Positions 16,557 to 26,008 of a DNA stretch of 64,000 nucleotides are shown here, in pieces. The stretch comes from Paenibacillus vini. GTDB taxonomy: Bacteria > Bacillota > Bacilli > Paenibacillales > Paenibacillaceae. The translations under genes were made by a program, and so were the position numbers. Position 1 is the first letter of the stretch, and each line of letters starts with the position of its first letter. The stretch lies in assembly GCF_018403325.1 (NCBI RefSeq), contig NZ_BOSL01000001.1, forward strand, positions 124,001 to 188,000, read 5' to 3'. The notes below the pieces were generated by a model. That model saw only the letters and a list, made by a program, of their open reading frames with translations, was not told the origin of the DNA and made no database searches.

Positions 16557-18137
16557 ATGAAGCGTGAATTAAAAGCGAGTTTGATCATTTTCGCCATTGG
16601 TGTGTTTATGGCAGCGCTGGATAACGGGATTATTACTGCGGCTTTAACGACATTAACCAAAGCTTTTAACGTATCTCCGACATGGGGTGCATGGTCGATC
16701 ACGGTGTATACATTAGGTTTGGCCATCAGTGTTCCGATTATCGGGAAACTGTCCGATCGATACGGGCGTAAAAAGCTGTTTATTCTGGAAGTCATCTTAT
16801 TTGGTTTAGGGTCGTTGCTAGTGGCCCTCAGTCCCACCTTTACCTGGTTTTTAGTGTCCAGATTCTTTCAATCCATGGGCGGAGGCGGTATTTTCATAAT
16901 TGCTAGCTCCTTTGTCCTCAATACGTTTCCCAAAGAGAAGCAAGGTCAGGCGCTCGGTATGCTGGGCGGAATGAACGGGATTGCAGCCATACTTGGCCCA
17001 AACATCGGCGCGTTTATTATCGATATGACGGGAAGCTGGCATTGGCTGTTCCTCATTAACGTACCTGTGGCTATTTTACTGTTACTATTCGGGGTCAAAT
17101 ATATTCAGGAAGTACAAACCCTTACCAAATCGCGTATGGACTGGGTCGGCGTATCGGTGCTCAGCTTAGCGATGTTATCCATGATGTACGGTTTAACGAT
17201 GCTGGATGGCGTAAACTTTGTGGACAGTTTGACTTCACCTGCTTTCCTCGGATTTTTCGGCGCTGGGGTTGTACTGCTGATCATTCTGTATTTTGTGGAA
17301 AAAAGGGTGGAAAAAACTTCGATCGACCCGATTTTGCCGACGTTTTTGTTTAAAGATAATTCCTTCCGTTGGACGCTTGTCTTTGCGATGTTCTCGGGTG
17401 CCATTATTGCGTCAATTATCTTTGTTCCGGGATTTGTGGAGCAGTATCTCGGCGTGAGCACGGCGGAATCGGGCTATTGGTTTACGCCGCTCGCACTCGC
17501 TTCCGGACTTGGGGCGGCTTTCGGTGGACGATTGGTGGATAAGAAAGGTGCTGTCTTTACGTTGCTCGCTGCGAGTGCTATTGCTACAATCGGATTCCTG
17601 CTATTCCCGCTATGGGTAACGACGAAATGGGAAATGGTGATTGCCAGTCTCTTTGTCGGCGTAGGTTTCGGTTCGATGATGGGAGCGCCGGTCAATGTGT
17701 TAGCAACGGAGAAAGCAGGGGAGAACAAGGGGGTTGCCCTCTCGACGGCTTCGCTTGCTCGCCAGATCGGCATGACACTGGTTCCAACATTGCTTGCTGG
17801 ATTTATCGCCCGTGCGTTTATGAATATGGGAAATGTCATTCAGAGTAATCTGAAGGAAGCAAATATCCCTTCAACCGGTTCGGATATGATGATGCAAATG
17901 CCGGCTCAAATGGATTACAACTCGCTGCAAGCCGGGTTCGATCAGATCCCGGATCCAACGATAAAACAGATTATGCTAGATTCGCTTCATCAGGTCGTAG
18001 GGAATGGCTATAGCGGATTATTTATGACCTCGGCGATGATTTGTGCCCTATGTATTGTGCTGGCTGCGATTATTGGGTTGGTACGTAAAAAGGAAAAGAA
18101 GGTTGGTTTGAAGGCGGAAATACCTGCAAACCAGTAA
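16557..18137 (+). CDS. MFS drug efflux transporter, DHA2 (EmrB/QacA) type
   Basis: A 526-residue inner membrane protein with 14 predicted helices. Diagnostic motifs are FMAALDNGIITAALTTL (helix 1), GKLSDRYGRKKLF (motif A) and GGMNGIAAILGPNIGAFI (motif C of drug/H+ antiporters). Length is typical for DHA2 proteins. The ATG at 16557 follows GGTGGGAG. It probably exports a cationic or lipophilic compound by proton antiport, under the divergent PadR. An unusual Met-rich stretch (SDMMMQMPAQM) lies in the loop before the last helix. Confidence 0.9.
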   Translation: MKRELKASLIIFAIGVFMAALDNGIITAALTTLTKAFNVSPTWGAWSITVYTLGLAISVPIIGKLSDRYGRKKLFILEVILFGLGSLLVALSPTFTWFLVSRFFQSMGGGGIFIIASSFVLNTFPKEKQGQALGMLGGMNGIAAILGPNIGAFIIDMTGSWHWLFLINVPVAILLLLFGVKYIQEVQTLTKSRMDWVGVSVLSLAMLSMMYGLTMLDGVNFVDSLTSPAFLGFFGAGVVLLIILYFVEKRVEKTSIDPILPTFLFKDNSFRWTLVFAMFSGAIIASIIFVPGFVEQYLGVSTAESGYWFTPLALASGLGAAFGGRLVDKKGAVFTLLAASAIATIGFLLFPLWVTTKWEMVIASLFVGVGFGSMMGAPVNVLATEKAGENKGVALSTASLARQIGMTLVPTLLAGFIARAFMNMGNVIQSNLKEANIPSTGSDMMMQMPAQMDYNSLQAGFDQIPDPTIKQIMLDSLHQVVGNGYSGLFMTSAMICALCIVLAAIIGLVRKKEKKVGLKAEIPANQ

Positions 18138-18150
18138 TTTATATTATGAA

Positions 18151-18190
18151 GAAGCAAGTGGTGATCATTCACCGCCTGCTTCTCTTTCTT
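18151..18190 (+). terminator. Terminator after the DHA2 gene
   Basis: GAAGCA / TGCTTC outer stem with inner GGTGA / TCACC, followed by a pyrimidine-rich T-run. Confidence 0.7.
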
Positions 18191-18423
18191 TTTCGCGCAA
18201 TGACCCGAGGCTTTCTTCTAGGGCGTGCCGGCCGGCGCCGTCTTCTCCCCAGCAAGGGGCTTGGCTTGAGCTTTCGGCTTCGAGAAGAGCTTCTCTGTTC
18301 CGTGAAAGGTAGCGTTGGCGTTGGGGGCTGGATCGGTACGTCCAGGGAGCGGCGTCTTCAGCGGGCAGGGGAGCGATAGTTTCGCCTTTGCGATGTGGGA
18401 GCTGGGACTTCCGCATAGGGATG

Positions 18424-18513
18424 TTCTCTCGCAGCCAACCGTGCCATTGCAATACCTTAGTTTACGCCCGGAGACAGGCCGAAGTCGTCGGCATTGATGA
18501 TCAGGTGTTTCAT
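18424..18513 (-). pseudogene. ChbG/YdjC-type deacetylase remnant
   Basis: The minus strand from 18513 reads MKHLIINADDFGLSPGVN, then a TAA stop, then GIAMARLAAREH in the same frame. NADDFGLSPGVN-x-GI is the N-terminal metal-binding signature of ChbG/HpnK/YdjC carbohydrate deacetylases, so codon 19 has become a stop. A GGAG lies 11 bases before the ATG. No further family sequence is recognisable; 18218-18423 holds GC-rich, Pro/Lys-rich reading frames that may be debris of the same or another gene. The rest of the 18138-18709 gap shows nothing clear. Confidence 0.7.
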
Positions 18514-18709
18514 GATAGGATCGCTCCGTTCTCTAATCTGTTGTTTTCCATATTGAAATGCAGCGGCTCGGCGGATGGATTGAAGCAGATGTCTGTTAAA
18601 TCGAAGAGCATGCCCATGCGGTTTCAATCCTCACGAGTCTCCCGGAAAGGACAAATTATTTTAAAGGCAGTAAAAGGAAACCAGAGTCTGTCATCGAATC
18701 CAGTTACAT

Positions 18710-19372
18710 ATGGACTGGAAAAAAACGTTGTTCAAGTATAGTATGCGGATAACAGGCAACCGGTGGGATGCCGAGGACTTGACTCAAGATGCACTCTTGA
18801 AGGTCACAGAGGCGGTCCGCAAAAATCCGGAGAGACCGGTTACAAAGGCTTATTTATACCGTATTGCAAAACATGCGTGGATTGACGGGCAAAGAGCACA
18901 AAAAATTAGAACGGTGCCCTATGACAGAACGATGGAAGCGGCTGCTCCCGATTTTATGTTATCCAGCAGAGAATTGTTGGAGCAGCTGGCGGAGCGCCTT
19001 TCTCCCCGTATGGGTGTTATTGTGCTGCTAATGGATGTGTTTTACTTTACGGCAAAGGAGACTGCCTCGATCCTTCGGTCGAGTGAGGCGGCAGTGCAAG
19101 TTGCTATAGGAAGAGCTCGGCGACGTCTCAGAAAATTAGCTGCAGATTCAAATATCACGAAGCCTCTTGTTCATTCAAAAGGCGAGGCCATTGCTGATTT
19201 TGATGCGTTGGTGGATGCTTTTCAGAGAGGCGATCCGGAGGGGATGTATCGGGCCTACATCGGGTTGGCGCATGAAGGCGTACGGCTAGACCAGCTTAAG
19301 ATGCAAAACGGCAAATTGTATTTTACGTTCAGAGATGTTGATGGCAACCTTTTTCACGTCATTTCTAAATAA
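18710..19372 (+). CDS. Sigma-70 family RNA polymerase sigma factor (ECF-like)
   Basis: A 220-residue factor. Region 2 is FKYSMRITGNRWDAEDLTQDALLKVTEAV with AYLYRIAKHAWIDGQRAQK. Region 4 is LSPRMGVIVLLMDVFYFTAKETASILRSSEAAVQVAIGRARRRLRK. About 65 further residues follow (DALVDAFQRGDPEGMYRAYIGLAHEGV), a short C-terminal extension of the sort seen in ECF groups without an anti-sigma factor. No anti-sigma gene adjoins it. No clear ribosome binding site stands before the ATG, so the true start may differ by a few codons. Confidence 0.8.
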   Translation: MDWKKTLFKYSMRITGNRWDAEDLTQDALLKVTEAVRKNPERPVTKAYLYRIAKHAWIDGQRAQKIRTVPYDRTMEAAAPDFMLSSRELLEQLAERLSPRMGVIVLLMDVFYFTAKETASILRSSEAAVQVAIGRARRRLRKLAADSNITKPLVHSKGEAIADFDALVDAFQRGDPEGMYRAYIGLAHEGVRLDQLKMQNGKLYFTFRDVDGNLFHVISK

Positions 19373-19455
19373 TTGTTGAGGACCTGTTTGGTTTATACAA
19401 GATTTATCGTTCATTAATAAGGTAGGGATGATAATAAAGCGAAGGGATGATCAGA

Positions 19456-19917
19456 ATGTCAGTAATTCAAGGAAATGCTCTGAAGGCGGTGTGTTCAAAC
19501 TATGTGCCCGTGAAAGATCCGTTGAAGTCGGCGGCGTGGTGGCAGCGAAATTTTGGTTTGGAGTTCGCGGTTCCATACAATGAGGCAGAAGCTCAAGTCA
19601 TTTTAAAGCTTTCTGACGGACAATGGCTGCATTTGGTGGAAACTGAAGGAACGATCGATAATCAGTTCCCGAACAAAGCAGGGTATGAAATGTTTAGGTT
19701 GACCTTTGAGGTGCGGCAAATTGAAGTATTGTATGATCATCTTAAAACAAATGGAGTGACCGTCGAAGATCTGGAGGATCGTGACAGCTGCGGCATCAAC
19801 TTTGTGTTTTCTGATCCCGACGGCAACAAATTTGATGTAAACGAATGTATCGATGTTCATCGCTCACCTGAAGAAGCAAACCGGGTCAGAGCTCACTTGT
19901 TCGATATTGTGAGTTGA
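19456..19917 (+). CDS. VOC (glyoxalase/bleomycin resistance) family protein
   Basis: About 153 residues with the paired beta-alpha-beta-beta-beta modules of the vicinal oxygen chelate fold: VCSNYVPVKDPLKSAAWWQRNFGLEF at the N-terminus and VFSDPDGNKFDVNECID at the C-terminus, with the putative metal ligand Glu. An upstream GAAGGG site favours the second ATG (19456). Substrate unknown. Confidence 0.8.
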   Translation: MSVIQGNALKAVCSNYVPVKDPLKSAAWWQRNFGLEFAVPYNEAEAQVILKLSDGQWLHLVETEGTIDNQFPNKAGYEMFRLTFEVRQIEVLYDHLKTNGVTVEDLEDRDSCGINFVFSDPDGNKFDVNECIDVHRSPEEANRVRAHLFDIVS

Positions 19918-20030
19918 AGTTGTGCAGCCCAATAACATGCGGTTGAAATATAAGTAAGAACGTTAGTAACAGCATGCTGAGTCAGACCACAAATAACGGC
20001 AAGCTTCTAAACAAGAGGGTAACTGTGGCT

Positions 20031-20993
20031 TTAAAAGTCAATGATCACGTTACCCTTTTTACGTTCGGTCTCTACATATTTGTGGGCGTCTGGCAGATGC
20101 TCCAATGGATATCGACGATCGATCACGGCATTCAATGTTCCATTGTTGGTGAGCTCCATGAGATACGTTAAGTTTGCTTTGTTTTGCATAAGCCCGGCTG
20201 TGGCCAGAATAGCTCTTTTGCCTTTAAACAGAGATGTCCACATCATTTGCATTAGGGTAGACAAGTTGGGTGAGGTAGTCAGATACAGTCCCTCGGCCGT
20301 AAGCACACGCCTACATTCCGGGAAAGAGCGTTTGCCTACAGCATCAAACACGACATCATAAGCTTTGTCTGCTTTCGTAAAATCCTCATGGGTATAATCA
20401 ATAACGAAGTCCGCCCCTGCATTTCTTACCAGACTCTCATTAGCACCAGAGCAAACACCGGTTACTTCAGCGCCATAGGATTTGGCCAATTGTACAGCGT
20501 AAATACCGACGGCCCCGGAGGCTCCATTAATCAGCACTTTCTGGCCCTCCCGCAGTTTTGCCTTATCTCTATGAAACGTTAATGCCGTGGCGCCACCGTC
20601 ACAGACGCCGACGGCTTCTTCAAAGGTAATATTGTCCGGTATAACCGTAAGGGGGCTCTCTTCGGAAAGACACTTATATTCGGCGAAAGCACCGAAGCTT
20701 TTGACGCTCATTCCCAAGATGCGATCCCCTGGCTTAAAATGCTGTACTTCCTCCCCGACCGCTTCGATCACACCAGCTAATTCGGTTCCTCCGATTGCAA
20801 ACTTTGGTCTGGATAGCCCATATAGCAGTTTAATCATAAACGGATTGCCCTTGCGAAAAGCACAGTCCGACGGCCCTACTTTGGCAGCATGAATACGTAT
20901 GAGCAGCTCTTTGCTTCCCGGGGACGGTTTCGGGATTTCTTGCAGAACAATCACTTCCGGTGGACCATACGAAATTTGAACCATGGCTCTCAT
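20031..20993 (-). CDS. Zinc-independent MDR oxidoreductase (quinone reductase-like)
   Basis: A 320-residue medium-chain reductase. The N-terminal GroES-like domain has AAKVGPSDCAFRKGNPF and GGTELAGVIEAVGEEVQHFKPGDRI. The NADPH-binding domain has VLINGASGAVGIYAVQLAKSYGAEVTGVCS. Structural-zinc cysteines are absent, as in quinone oxidoreductases. AGGAGGGG precedes the ATG at 20993. It is divergent from a Crp/Fnr-type regulator only 114 bp away, a likely controller. Confidence 0.85.
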   Translation of the reverse strand: MRAMVQISYGPPEVIVLQEIPKPSPGSKELLIRIHAAKVGPSDCAFRKGNPFMIKLLYGLSRPKFAIGGTELAGVIEAVGEEVQHFKPGDRILGMSVKSFGAFAEYKCLSEESPLTVIPDNITFEEAVGVCDGGATALTFHRDKAKLREGQKVLINGASGAVGIYAVQLAKSYGAEVTGVCSGANESLVRNAGADFVIDYTHEDFTKADKAYDVVFDAVGKRSFPECRRVLTAEGLYLTTSPNLSTLMQMMWTSLFKGKRAILATAGLMQNKANLTYLMELTNNGTLNAVIDRRYPLEHLPDAHKYVETERKKGNVIIDF

Positions 20994-21107
20994 GGGTTTC
21001 CCCTCCTAACGGTAATTTGACTGCAATGGACATTTACAAGAGGCTTCTTAACGTAAGAAAATAGATAGAGCAGGTAGAAGCTGAGAAGGAGTTGAAGGCA
21101 AGAGACA

Positions 21108-21680
21108 ATGAAAGATATTCTGTACAAATACATGTCGAGATGGACTTCTCTTAGCAAGGAAGATCAGCAAGCCATAGTGAACGAAATCCGTGTGGAAGAG
21201 TTTGCTAAGGGAACCGTTCTCTTTAACCAAGGAGATAGTCCGACAGCATGCTATTTCATCTTGAAAGGCTGCGTACGGCAGTATTCGATAGATGAGGATG
21301 GCAGAGAAGTTACGTCTAATTTTTATACCGAAGAGCAAGCCATCGCGATTTTCAATCAACATAAATCAGATAAATCTTCCGATTACACTTTCGTGTGCGT
21401 AGAAGATTCGGTTATGGTCGTTGGCGCTCTGGATAAAGAGAAGGACATGTACACCAAACACCCTCAATTGGAAACAATGACCCGCAGGATGATAGAGGAG
21501 AATTTTAGCCAAGTCCAAGAGGAATTCGCTGCATTTATCGCTTCCTCTCCAGAAGAACGCGTCAAGACACTATTAATGAAACGCCACTCTCTTATTGACC
21601 GGGTACCCCAACATCAACTGGCCAGTTATCTCGGCATTACTCCAGAGTCGTTAAGCCGAATTAAGAAGAGAATCCAGTAA
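21108..21680 (+). CDS. Crp/Fnr family transcriptional regulator
   Basis: A 190-residue protein. Residues ~10-115 are a cyclic-nucleotide-binding-type beta barrel (EFAKGTVLFNQGDSPTACYFILKGCVRQYSIDEDGRE). The C-terminal HTH is short (HQLASYLGITPESLSRIKKRI). No cysteine cluster for an iron-sulfur centre is seen. It starts 115 bp from the divergent MDR reductase gene and probably controls it. Ligand unknown. Confidence 0.85.
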   Translation: MKDILYKYMSRWTSLSKEDQQAIVNEIRVEEFAKGTVLFNQGDSPTACYFILKGCVRQYSIDEDGREVTSNFYTEEQAIAIFNQHKSDKSSDYTFVCVEDSVMVVGALDKEKDMYTKHPQLETMTRRMIEENFSQVQEEFAAFIASSPEERVKTLLMKRHSLIDRVPQHQLASYLGITPESLSRIKKRIQ

Positions 21681-21730
21681 GATCTTAACTAGTTCTAACA
21701 CCATAATTGTAAGCAGGGGGAGGGTTCCTT
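21681..21730 (+). repeat. Dispersed 3' repeat, copy 1
   Basis: Starts right after the stop of the Crp/Fnr gene. 30 of the first 34 bases match the copy at 24487, including an identical 18-base core (AACACCATAATTGTAAGC), and similarity continues through a G-run to TTCCTT. Confidence 0.7.
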
Positions 21731-21870
21731 GCATTGACTTAAGTCAATAGCCGAGTGTGGATGGGAGCTGAGGGAGTAAGAAAGCTTTGCTTGACGAGAT
21801 GAAGGACTTTATGCAAAGTTACTAGTGTCGCAAAGATACTAAAGACATAAGCGAGAGAGGGTGATACACC

Positions 21871-22449
21871 ATGAAGGCGAATCGGATGGAGGCATTCAGC
21901 GACGGGGTACTGGCGATTATCATTACGATCATGGTACTGGAATTTAAAGTGCCGGAAGGCTACGACTGGTCTGCGCTGATCGAGCTCGGCCCAAAGATCC
22001 TTAGCTACATTTTTAGTTTCGTATATATCGGCATCTACTGGAACAATCATCATCATCTGCTGCACATGGTTCGAACGATGAACGGACCGTTGATGTGGCT
22101 CAATTTGCTGCTTCTATTCTGGTTATCCCTTATCCCGTTTACGACAGCCTGGATGGGAGAAAGCCATTTTGCAGCCACTCCTACTGCGTTGTACGGTTTT
22201 ATACTTCTACTCGCTGCATTGTCGTACTGGCTGCTTCAGCGGGCGATTGTTAATCAGCATTCCAGCGATTCCTCCTTCTTTTTGGCAATGGGGAAAGACT
22301 GGAAGGGGAAATTATCCCCTATACTCTATTTAGCTGCAGCTTTGACCGCTTATGTGACTCCTTGGATATCCGGCTTCTTTTTTGTACTCGTTGCCTTGAT
22401 CTGGTTCATGCCTGATAAACGGATCGAGCATATTCTGAAAGGCCGCTAA
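21871..22449 (+). CDS. TMEM175-family potassium channel-like protein (DUF1211)
   Basis: A 192-residue membrane protein with six predicted helices. It opens with RMEAFSDGVLAIIITIMVLE, the RxxxFSDG signature of bacterial TMEM175 channels, followed by FVYIGIYWNNHHHLLH. The bacterial homologues form tetrameric K+ leak channels. GAGAGGGTG precedes the ATG. It stands alone and ends in a strong terminator. Confidence 0.85.
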   Translation: MKANRMEAFSDGVLAIIITIMVLEFKVPEGYDWSALIELGPKILSYIFSFVYIGIYWNNHHHLLHMVRTMNGPLMWLNLLLLFWLSLIPFTTAWMGESHFAATPTALYGFILLLAALSYWLLQRAIVNQHSSDSSFFLAMGKDWKGKLSPILYLAAALTAYVTPWISGFFFVLVALIWFMPDKRIEHILKGR

Positions 22450-22454
22450 AGCGA

Positions 22455-22485
22455 AGAGAACAGCCTGCAGGCTGTTCTCTTTATT
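22455..22485 (+). terminator. Terminator after the TMEM175 gene
   Basis: Perfect stem AGAGAACAGCC / GGCTGTTCTCT with TGCA loop, then TTTATTT. The same 26 bases occur in the terminator at 51658-51697. Confidence 0.9.
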
Positions 22486-22493
22486 TATGGGCT

Positions 22494-23084
22494 TTAGCCC
22501 GATGAGTGCGCAATTCCTTCAAATGCACTTCTAACTAAACTCTCCACGTAGGGGTCGTCCAAGGATTCACCTGTTACAAGCAAACGATAGAAGATCGGCC
22601 CGTAAATGAGATCAATGCATGTGCCAATGTCGAGATTGTTTTTCAGTTCCCCGCGTTGAACCCCTTTTTCCAATAGACCTCTTGCCTCAAGACGGCGCGG
22701 ACGGAAAAACCGATCGCGATAGGCCTCCGCCAATCCCGAATCGAACTGTCCCTCACCTAATAACTCCTTAATGATAGCCCCCTCCCGGCTTGTCAAAAAC
22801 CCGGTTAAATTCGTGGCGTGAATTACAATATCATTAAATGTTGTGCCTGTATCAGGCACGGGTAATCTGTCCGTGGCGGCATGCAGGAAACCATCCATCA
22901 CCACGGAAGCCTTGTTAGGCCACCATTTATATATTGTGGCTTTACTAACTTGGGCACGATCGGCAATTTTATCCACTGTCACGGCTTGAAAGCCATTTTC
23001 CAGCAATAATTCGTAAGATGCGGAAAGAATAGACTTTTGAGCTTCTAGATTACGCGGCCGGCCTCTTTTTCCATTCATCGTCAT
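22494..23084 (-). CDS. TetR family regulator
   Basis: About 196 residues. HTH residues ~10-60 (SILSASYELLLENGFQAVTVDKIADRAQVSKATIYKWWPNKASVV). The C-terminal domain resembles TetR_C_11/YcdC types (GAIIKELLGEGQFDSGLAEAYRDRFFRPRR). Several ATGs stand in tandem; the one at 23084 is six bases from AGAGG. It is divergent from an MFS gene, and three palindromes lie in between, so it is probably the repressor of that pump. Confidence 0.85.
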   Translation of the reverse strand: MTMNGKRGRPRNLEAQKSILSASYELLLENGFQAVTVDKIADRAQVSKATIYKWWPNKASVVMDGFLHAATDRLPVPDTGTTFNDIVIHATNLTGFLTSREGAIIKELLGEGQFDSGLAEAYRDRFFRPRRLEARGLLEKGVQRGELKNNLDIGTCIDLIYGPIFYRLLVTGESLDDPYVESLVRSAFEGIAHSSG

Positions 23085-23127
23085 CATCAACCTCTTTCGT
23101 CATACCTATCTGATCACGAAAAACAAA

Positions 23128-23241
23128 CTATACGTTCAGTATATCAATTGGACATCAAAAAATAAATTGTGGCTGCCTATTTACAAAACTATACGTTCAG
23201 TATATTATTCAATTATAAAATTACTAAACTGTACGTACAGT
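23128..23241. promoter_or_regulatory. Three TetR operator sites
   Basis: Identical ACTATACGTTCAGTAT at 23128-23143 and 23188-23203, and the perfect palindrome ACTGTACGTACAGT at 23228-23241. All lie between the divergent TetR and MFS genes. Confidence 0.75.
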
Positions 23242-23268
23242 ATTTAAAATGGAAAAGGAGCTGCTTAA

Positions 23269-24462
23269 ATGCCTACTTTAAAAAAGCAAACGGTCGAAAA
23301 CAACATTTCAAAATGGTTAACTCTGCTTCTGGCTGCCGCATGCGGCATCATTGTAGCAAATCTTTACTATGCGCAGCCCTTGGTTGGGGTCATCAGCTCT
23401 TCCATCGGGTTGTCCGCAAACAGTTCCGGCTTGATCGTGACATTAACACAGATCGGTTATGTAGTCGGCTTGTTATTTATCGTACCTTTGGGAGATATCG
23501 TTGATAATCGGAGGTTGGTTGTGACATCTTTACTTCTGACAGGTGTGGCTCTTGCAATCACGGCAATGTCAAAACAAGCTGCGCCATTCCTGGCGGCTTC
23601 GTTTGTTATCGGGATAGGGTCAGTCGCCGCGCAGGTACTTGTGCCTTTTGCGTCATATCTTGCATCTGATTCTTCACGCGGCCGTGTTGTCGGCAATGTC
23701 ATGAGTGGTTTGTTGCTGGGCATCATGCTCTCGCGTCCGTTGTCGAGTCTGGTGGCCGACTTCCTGGGCTGGCATGCCGTATTCGCTTTGTCTGCCGCAG
23801 CGATAATTATTTTGGCAATCGTACTGTCAAAGGTGCTGCCAGCAAGAAAGCCCATGACGGACACACGCTATACCGCTCTGCTTGGTTCGATGTGGCACTT
23901 GCTGCGCACAACCCCGATTTTACGCCGCCGGGCTGCTTATCATGCATTTGTGTTTGCGACTTTCAGCTTATTTTGGACAACAGTTCCGTTACTGTTATCC
24001 GGCCCGGTCTTTCACTTTTCACAGATAAACATCGCGTTGTTCGCGCTTGTTGGAGTCGCCGGTGCAATAGCCGCGCCTATAGCAGGGCGGCTGGCCGACC
24101 GCGGCTGGACGAAGCCGGCTACGTGGATTGCACTCGCCACTGTCGCCGGTTCGATGTTGTTGCCTCTTGTAATCCGTACGGGTTCAATTACCGGAATTGT
24201 GATTCTCGTCGTTTCAGCTATTTTATTGGACGCCGGCGTATCCGCAAATCTTGTGCTTGGACAACGTGCGCTCTTCTCGCTGAGTCCGGAAATTCGCAGT
24301 CGGTTGAATGGGCTATTTATGGCTATCTTCTTTTTTGGCGGTGCTATCGGATCTGCAATTGGGGGATGGACCTATGCTACAGGAGGATGGAGTGCCGTGT
24401 TATGGATTGGAATGGCTTTCCCGATCGCAGCTCTCCTTTATTTTGCGACTGAGAAGAAGTAA
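23269..24462 (+). CDS. MFS transporter, DHA1-type
   Basis: A 397-residue, 12-helix transporter. It opens with [20 protein letters not shown], a motif of the YdeR/YnfM-like sugar-efflux-type MFS proteins, followed by [15 protein letters not shown] (motif A). AAAAGGAG precedes the ATG. The divergent TetR with three operator sites implies substrate-induced expression; the exported compound is unknown. Confidence 0.9.
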   Translation: MPTLKKQTVENNISKWLTLLLAAACGIIVANLYYAQPLVGVISSSIGLSANSSGLIVTLTQIGYVVGLLFIVPLGDIVDNRRLVVTSLLLTGVALAITAMSKQAAPFLAASFVIGIGSVAAQVLVPFASYLASDSSRGRVVGNVMSGLLLGIMLSRPLSSLVADFLGWHAVFALSAAAIIILAIVLSKVLPARKPMTDTRYTALLGSMWHLLRTTPILRRRAAYHAFVFATFSLFWTTVPLLLSGPVFHFSQINIALFALVGVAGAIAAPIAGRLADRGWTKPATWIALATVAGSMLLPLVIRTGSITGIVILVVSAILLDAGVSANLVLGQRALFSLSPEIRSRLNGLFMAIFFFGGAIGSAIGGWTYATGGWSAVLWIGMAFPIAALLYFATEKK

Positions 24463-24486
24463 ATCTATTTCACTTAGCACTGGTAA

Positions 24487-24534
24487 GACCTAAACTGGTT
24501 CGAACACCATAATTGTAAGCGGGGGATGTTTCCT
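24487..24534 (+). repeat. Dispersed 3' repeat, copy 2
   Basis: Second copy of the sequence at 21681-21730, again just downstream (24 bp) of a plus-strand stop codon. Confidence 0.7.
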
Positions 24535-24553
24535 TTATTAGTGTTATAAGATC

Positions 24554-25036
24554 CTAGAAACGGCGCAATCCAAGAATAAATGCAGCCAGAGAAGCCAGGG
24601 AAGCGATCGTCCGCACATGATTCCAAGCTACCCAGCGAGATAGATAGTGCTGCCAGACTTCCGCACCTTTTGCGCTGTCGGGATTGACGGCGGCGAGCGC
24701 ATTGTTAAGGGGCACGTTAAAGACGATCGTGGCGAGAAACGCGCCGACGAAATAGAGCAGGCTGCCGATCAGCAGGTATATTGCGCCAGGCGTATCGAAC
24801 CGATAAAGCGATACGCCGGCCAGGACGAGAGAGGTAAGCGCCGTCCCCATGAAAACGAAACTGAAAAACGTCTGCAGGATGGTCGTGTTGATGGACTGCA
24901 TTGCGGCAATTCCTTGCGCCGCCGGGAGCCGGGCAAGCGCGACCATCACGAAGGTTGAGAAAGCAAAGAAAATGCCAGCGATCAACCCCGAGCCGAGCGC
25001 TGTGACATAGGTGAGGATGATAATCCAATTATCCAT
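24554..25036 (-). CDS. DUF1772 (anthrone oxygenase-like) membrane protein
   Basis: About 160 residues and four helices. SGLIAGIFFAFSTFVMVALARLPAAQGIAAMQSINTTI, NVPLNNALAAV and the final WVAWNHVRTIASLASL are hallmarks of DUF1772, a family that includes fungal anthrone oxygenases but is mostly uncharacterised in bacteria. The start overlaps the end of the CPBP protease gene by 8 bp, so the two are translationally coupled. Confidence 0.8.
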   Translation of the reverse strand: MDNWIIILTYVTALGSGLIAGIFFAFSTFVMVALARLPAAQGIAAMQSINTTILQTFFSFVFMGTALTSLVLAGVSLYRFDTPGAIYLLIGSLLYFVGAFLATIVFNVPLNNALAAVNPDSAKGAEVWQHYLSRWVAWNHVRTIASLASLAAFILGLRRF

Positions 25037-25919
25037 GAACATTCATCTCCTTTTCAGCCCTTCGATTTCTTGCAGTCCCAATTAGCATAGGAATGGAGAT
25101 CAGAAGACTGATTACAATCGGAATAATAGATCCCTCGAGTCCAAAGTCGCCCCCTGTGAGAAGTGCGGGACCGTGAACCTTAACCGTAAATAGACCGGCA
25201 GAAGGGTGTCCGGAAACAGGGATACCAAGCAAGCCTTCGACGGCATTCCAAGCAAAATGCAGTCCCATGGCAAACCACAAGTTCCTCCGCCACAAGAAAG
25301 CGGCTCCGAGCAGAACACCTGCTTCCAGGACAATGGCGAACGCGCTCCATAATGTTGCCCCTGTATTTCCGAGATGGGCAACTCCAAAGAATAGGGAGGT
25401 CACAGCAAGGGCGAGCGTTTTCCCTCCTATTTTATCAATGGCTTGAAGCATAAGTCCACGAAAGATAAGCTCCTCGACAATAGCAGCTGATAAAGCTGGT
25501 GTAATGGAGAATATTAGAATAGAACTCGTATCCGCAGAACTTGCCCACTGAAAGGAGTACCCTCCCAGAGCCATAATAATTAAAGCGGACCCTATGATAA
25601 ATATGGACCCTGTCAGTACGCCCAGAACAGTTTCCATCCCTGCGCGGTGTATTGATATTTCCGGAGTGGACCGCCGGGCCAGGTATGTCAGCGTGAGCTT
25701 ATATACTAAGATGGCCAGGCAACCCATCACTAGTGTAGATATGAGGGAAGCTATACCTTCTGCTTGCTCTGTCAGCTGCCGGAATAACGTATCTATGAGA
25801 ATAATACCGATAGCCCCCGCAATCATCCAGACGATGGGGAAGCGCCAAAATAAACCCCAAGCACTTAACTTCCTGCCATCCTGCAGTAACTCGTTATTTC
25901 CAGACAACTTTTTCTTCAT
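25029..25919 (-). CDS. CPBP family intramembrane metalloprotease
   Basis: A 296-residue membrane protein with about eight helices. The three conserved motifs of the CAAX/Abi (CPBP) family are present: AAIVEELIFRGLML (EExxxR), LFFGVAHLGN and AMGLHFAWNAVEG. Relatives cleave prenylated or peptide substrates or give self-protection. The downstream DUF1772 gene overlaps it. The two-component pair on the same strand lies just downstream. Confidence 0.85.
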   Translation of the reverse strand: MKKKLSGNNELLQDGRKLSAWGLFWRFPIVWMIAGAIGIILIDTLFRQLTEQAEGIASLISTLVMGCLAILVYKLTLTYLARRSTPEISIHRAGMETVLGVLTGSIFIIGSALIIMALGGYSFQWASSADTSSILIFSITPALSAAIVEELIFRGLMLQAIDKIGGKTLALAVTSLFFGVAHLGNTGATLWSAFAIVLEAGVLLGAAFLWRRNLWFAMGLHFAWNAVEGLLGIPVSGHPSAGLFTVKVHGPALLTGGDFGLEGSIIPIVISLLISIPMLIGTARNRRAEKEMNVHG

Positions 25920-26008
25920 GACTCATATCGCCTCTTCCGTTGTTTGATGCTATGAGTATAGGCTGAAAAAGTCATAGAGAGGCAGTGCGCTTTAGTCATA
26001 ATATATTT

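Noticed and set aside
18165-18452. Minus-strand 95-codon frame in the gap after the DHA2 gene
   Set aside because: It has no start signal, ends inside the terminator, and lies across the ChbG remnant in another frame.
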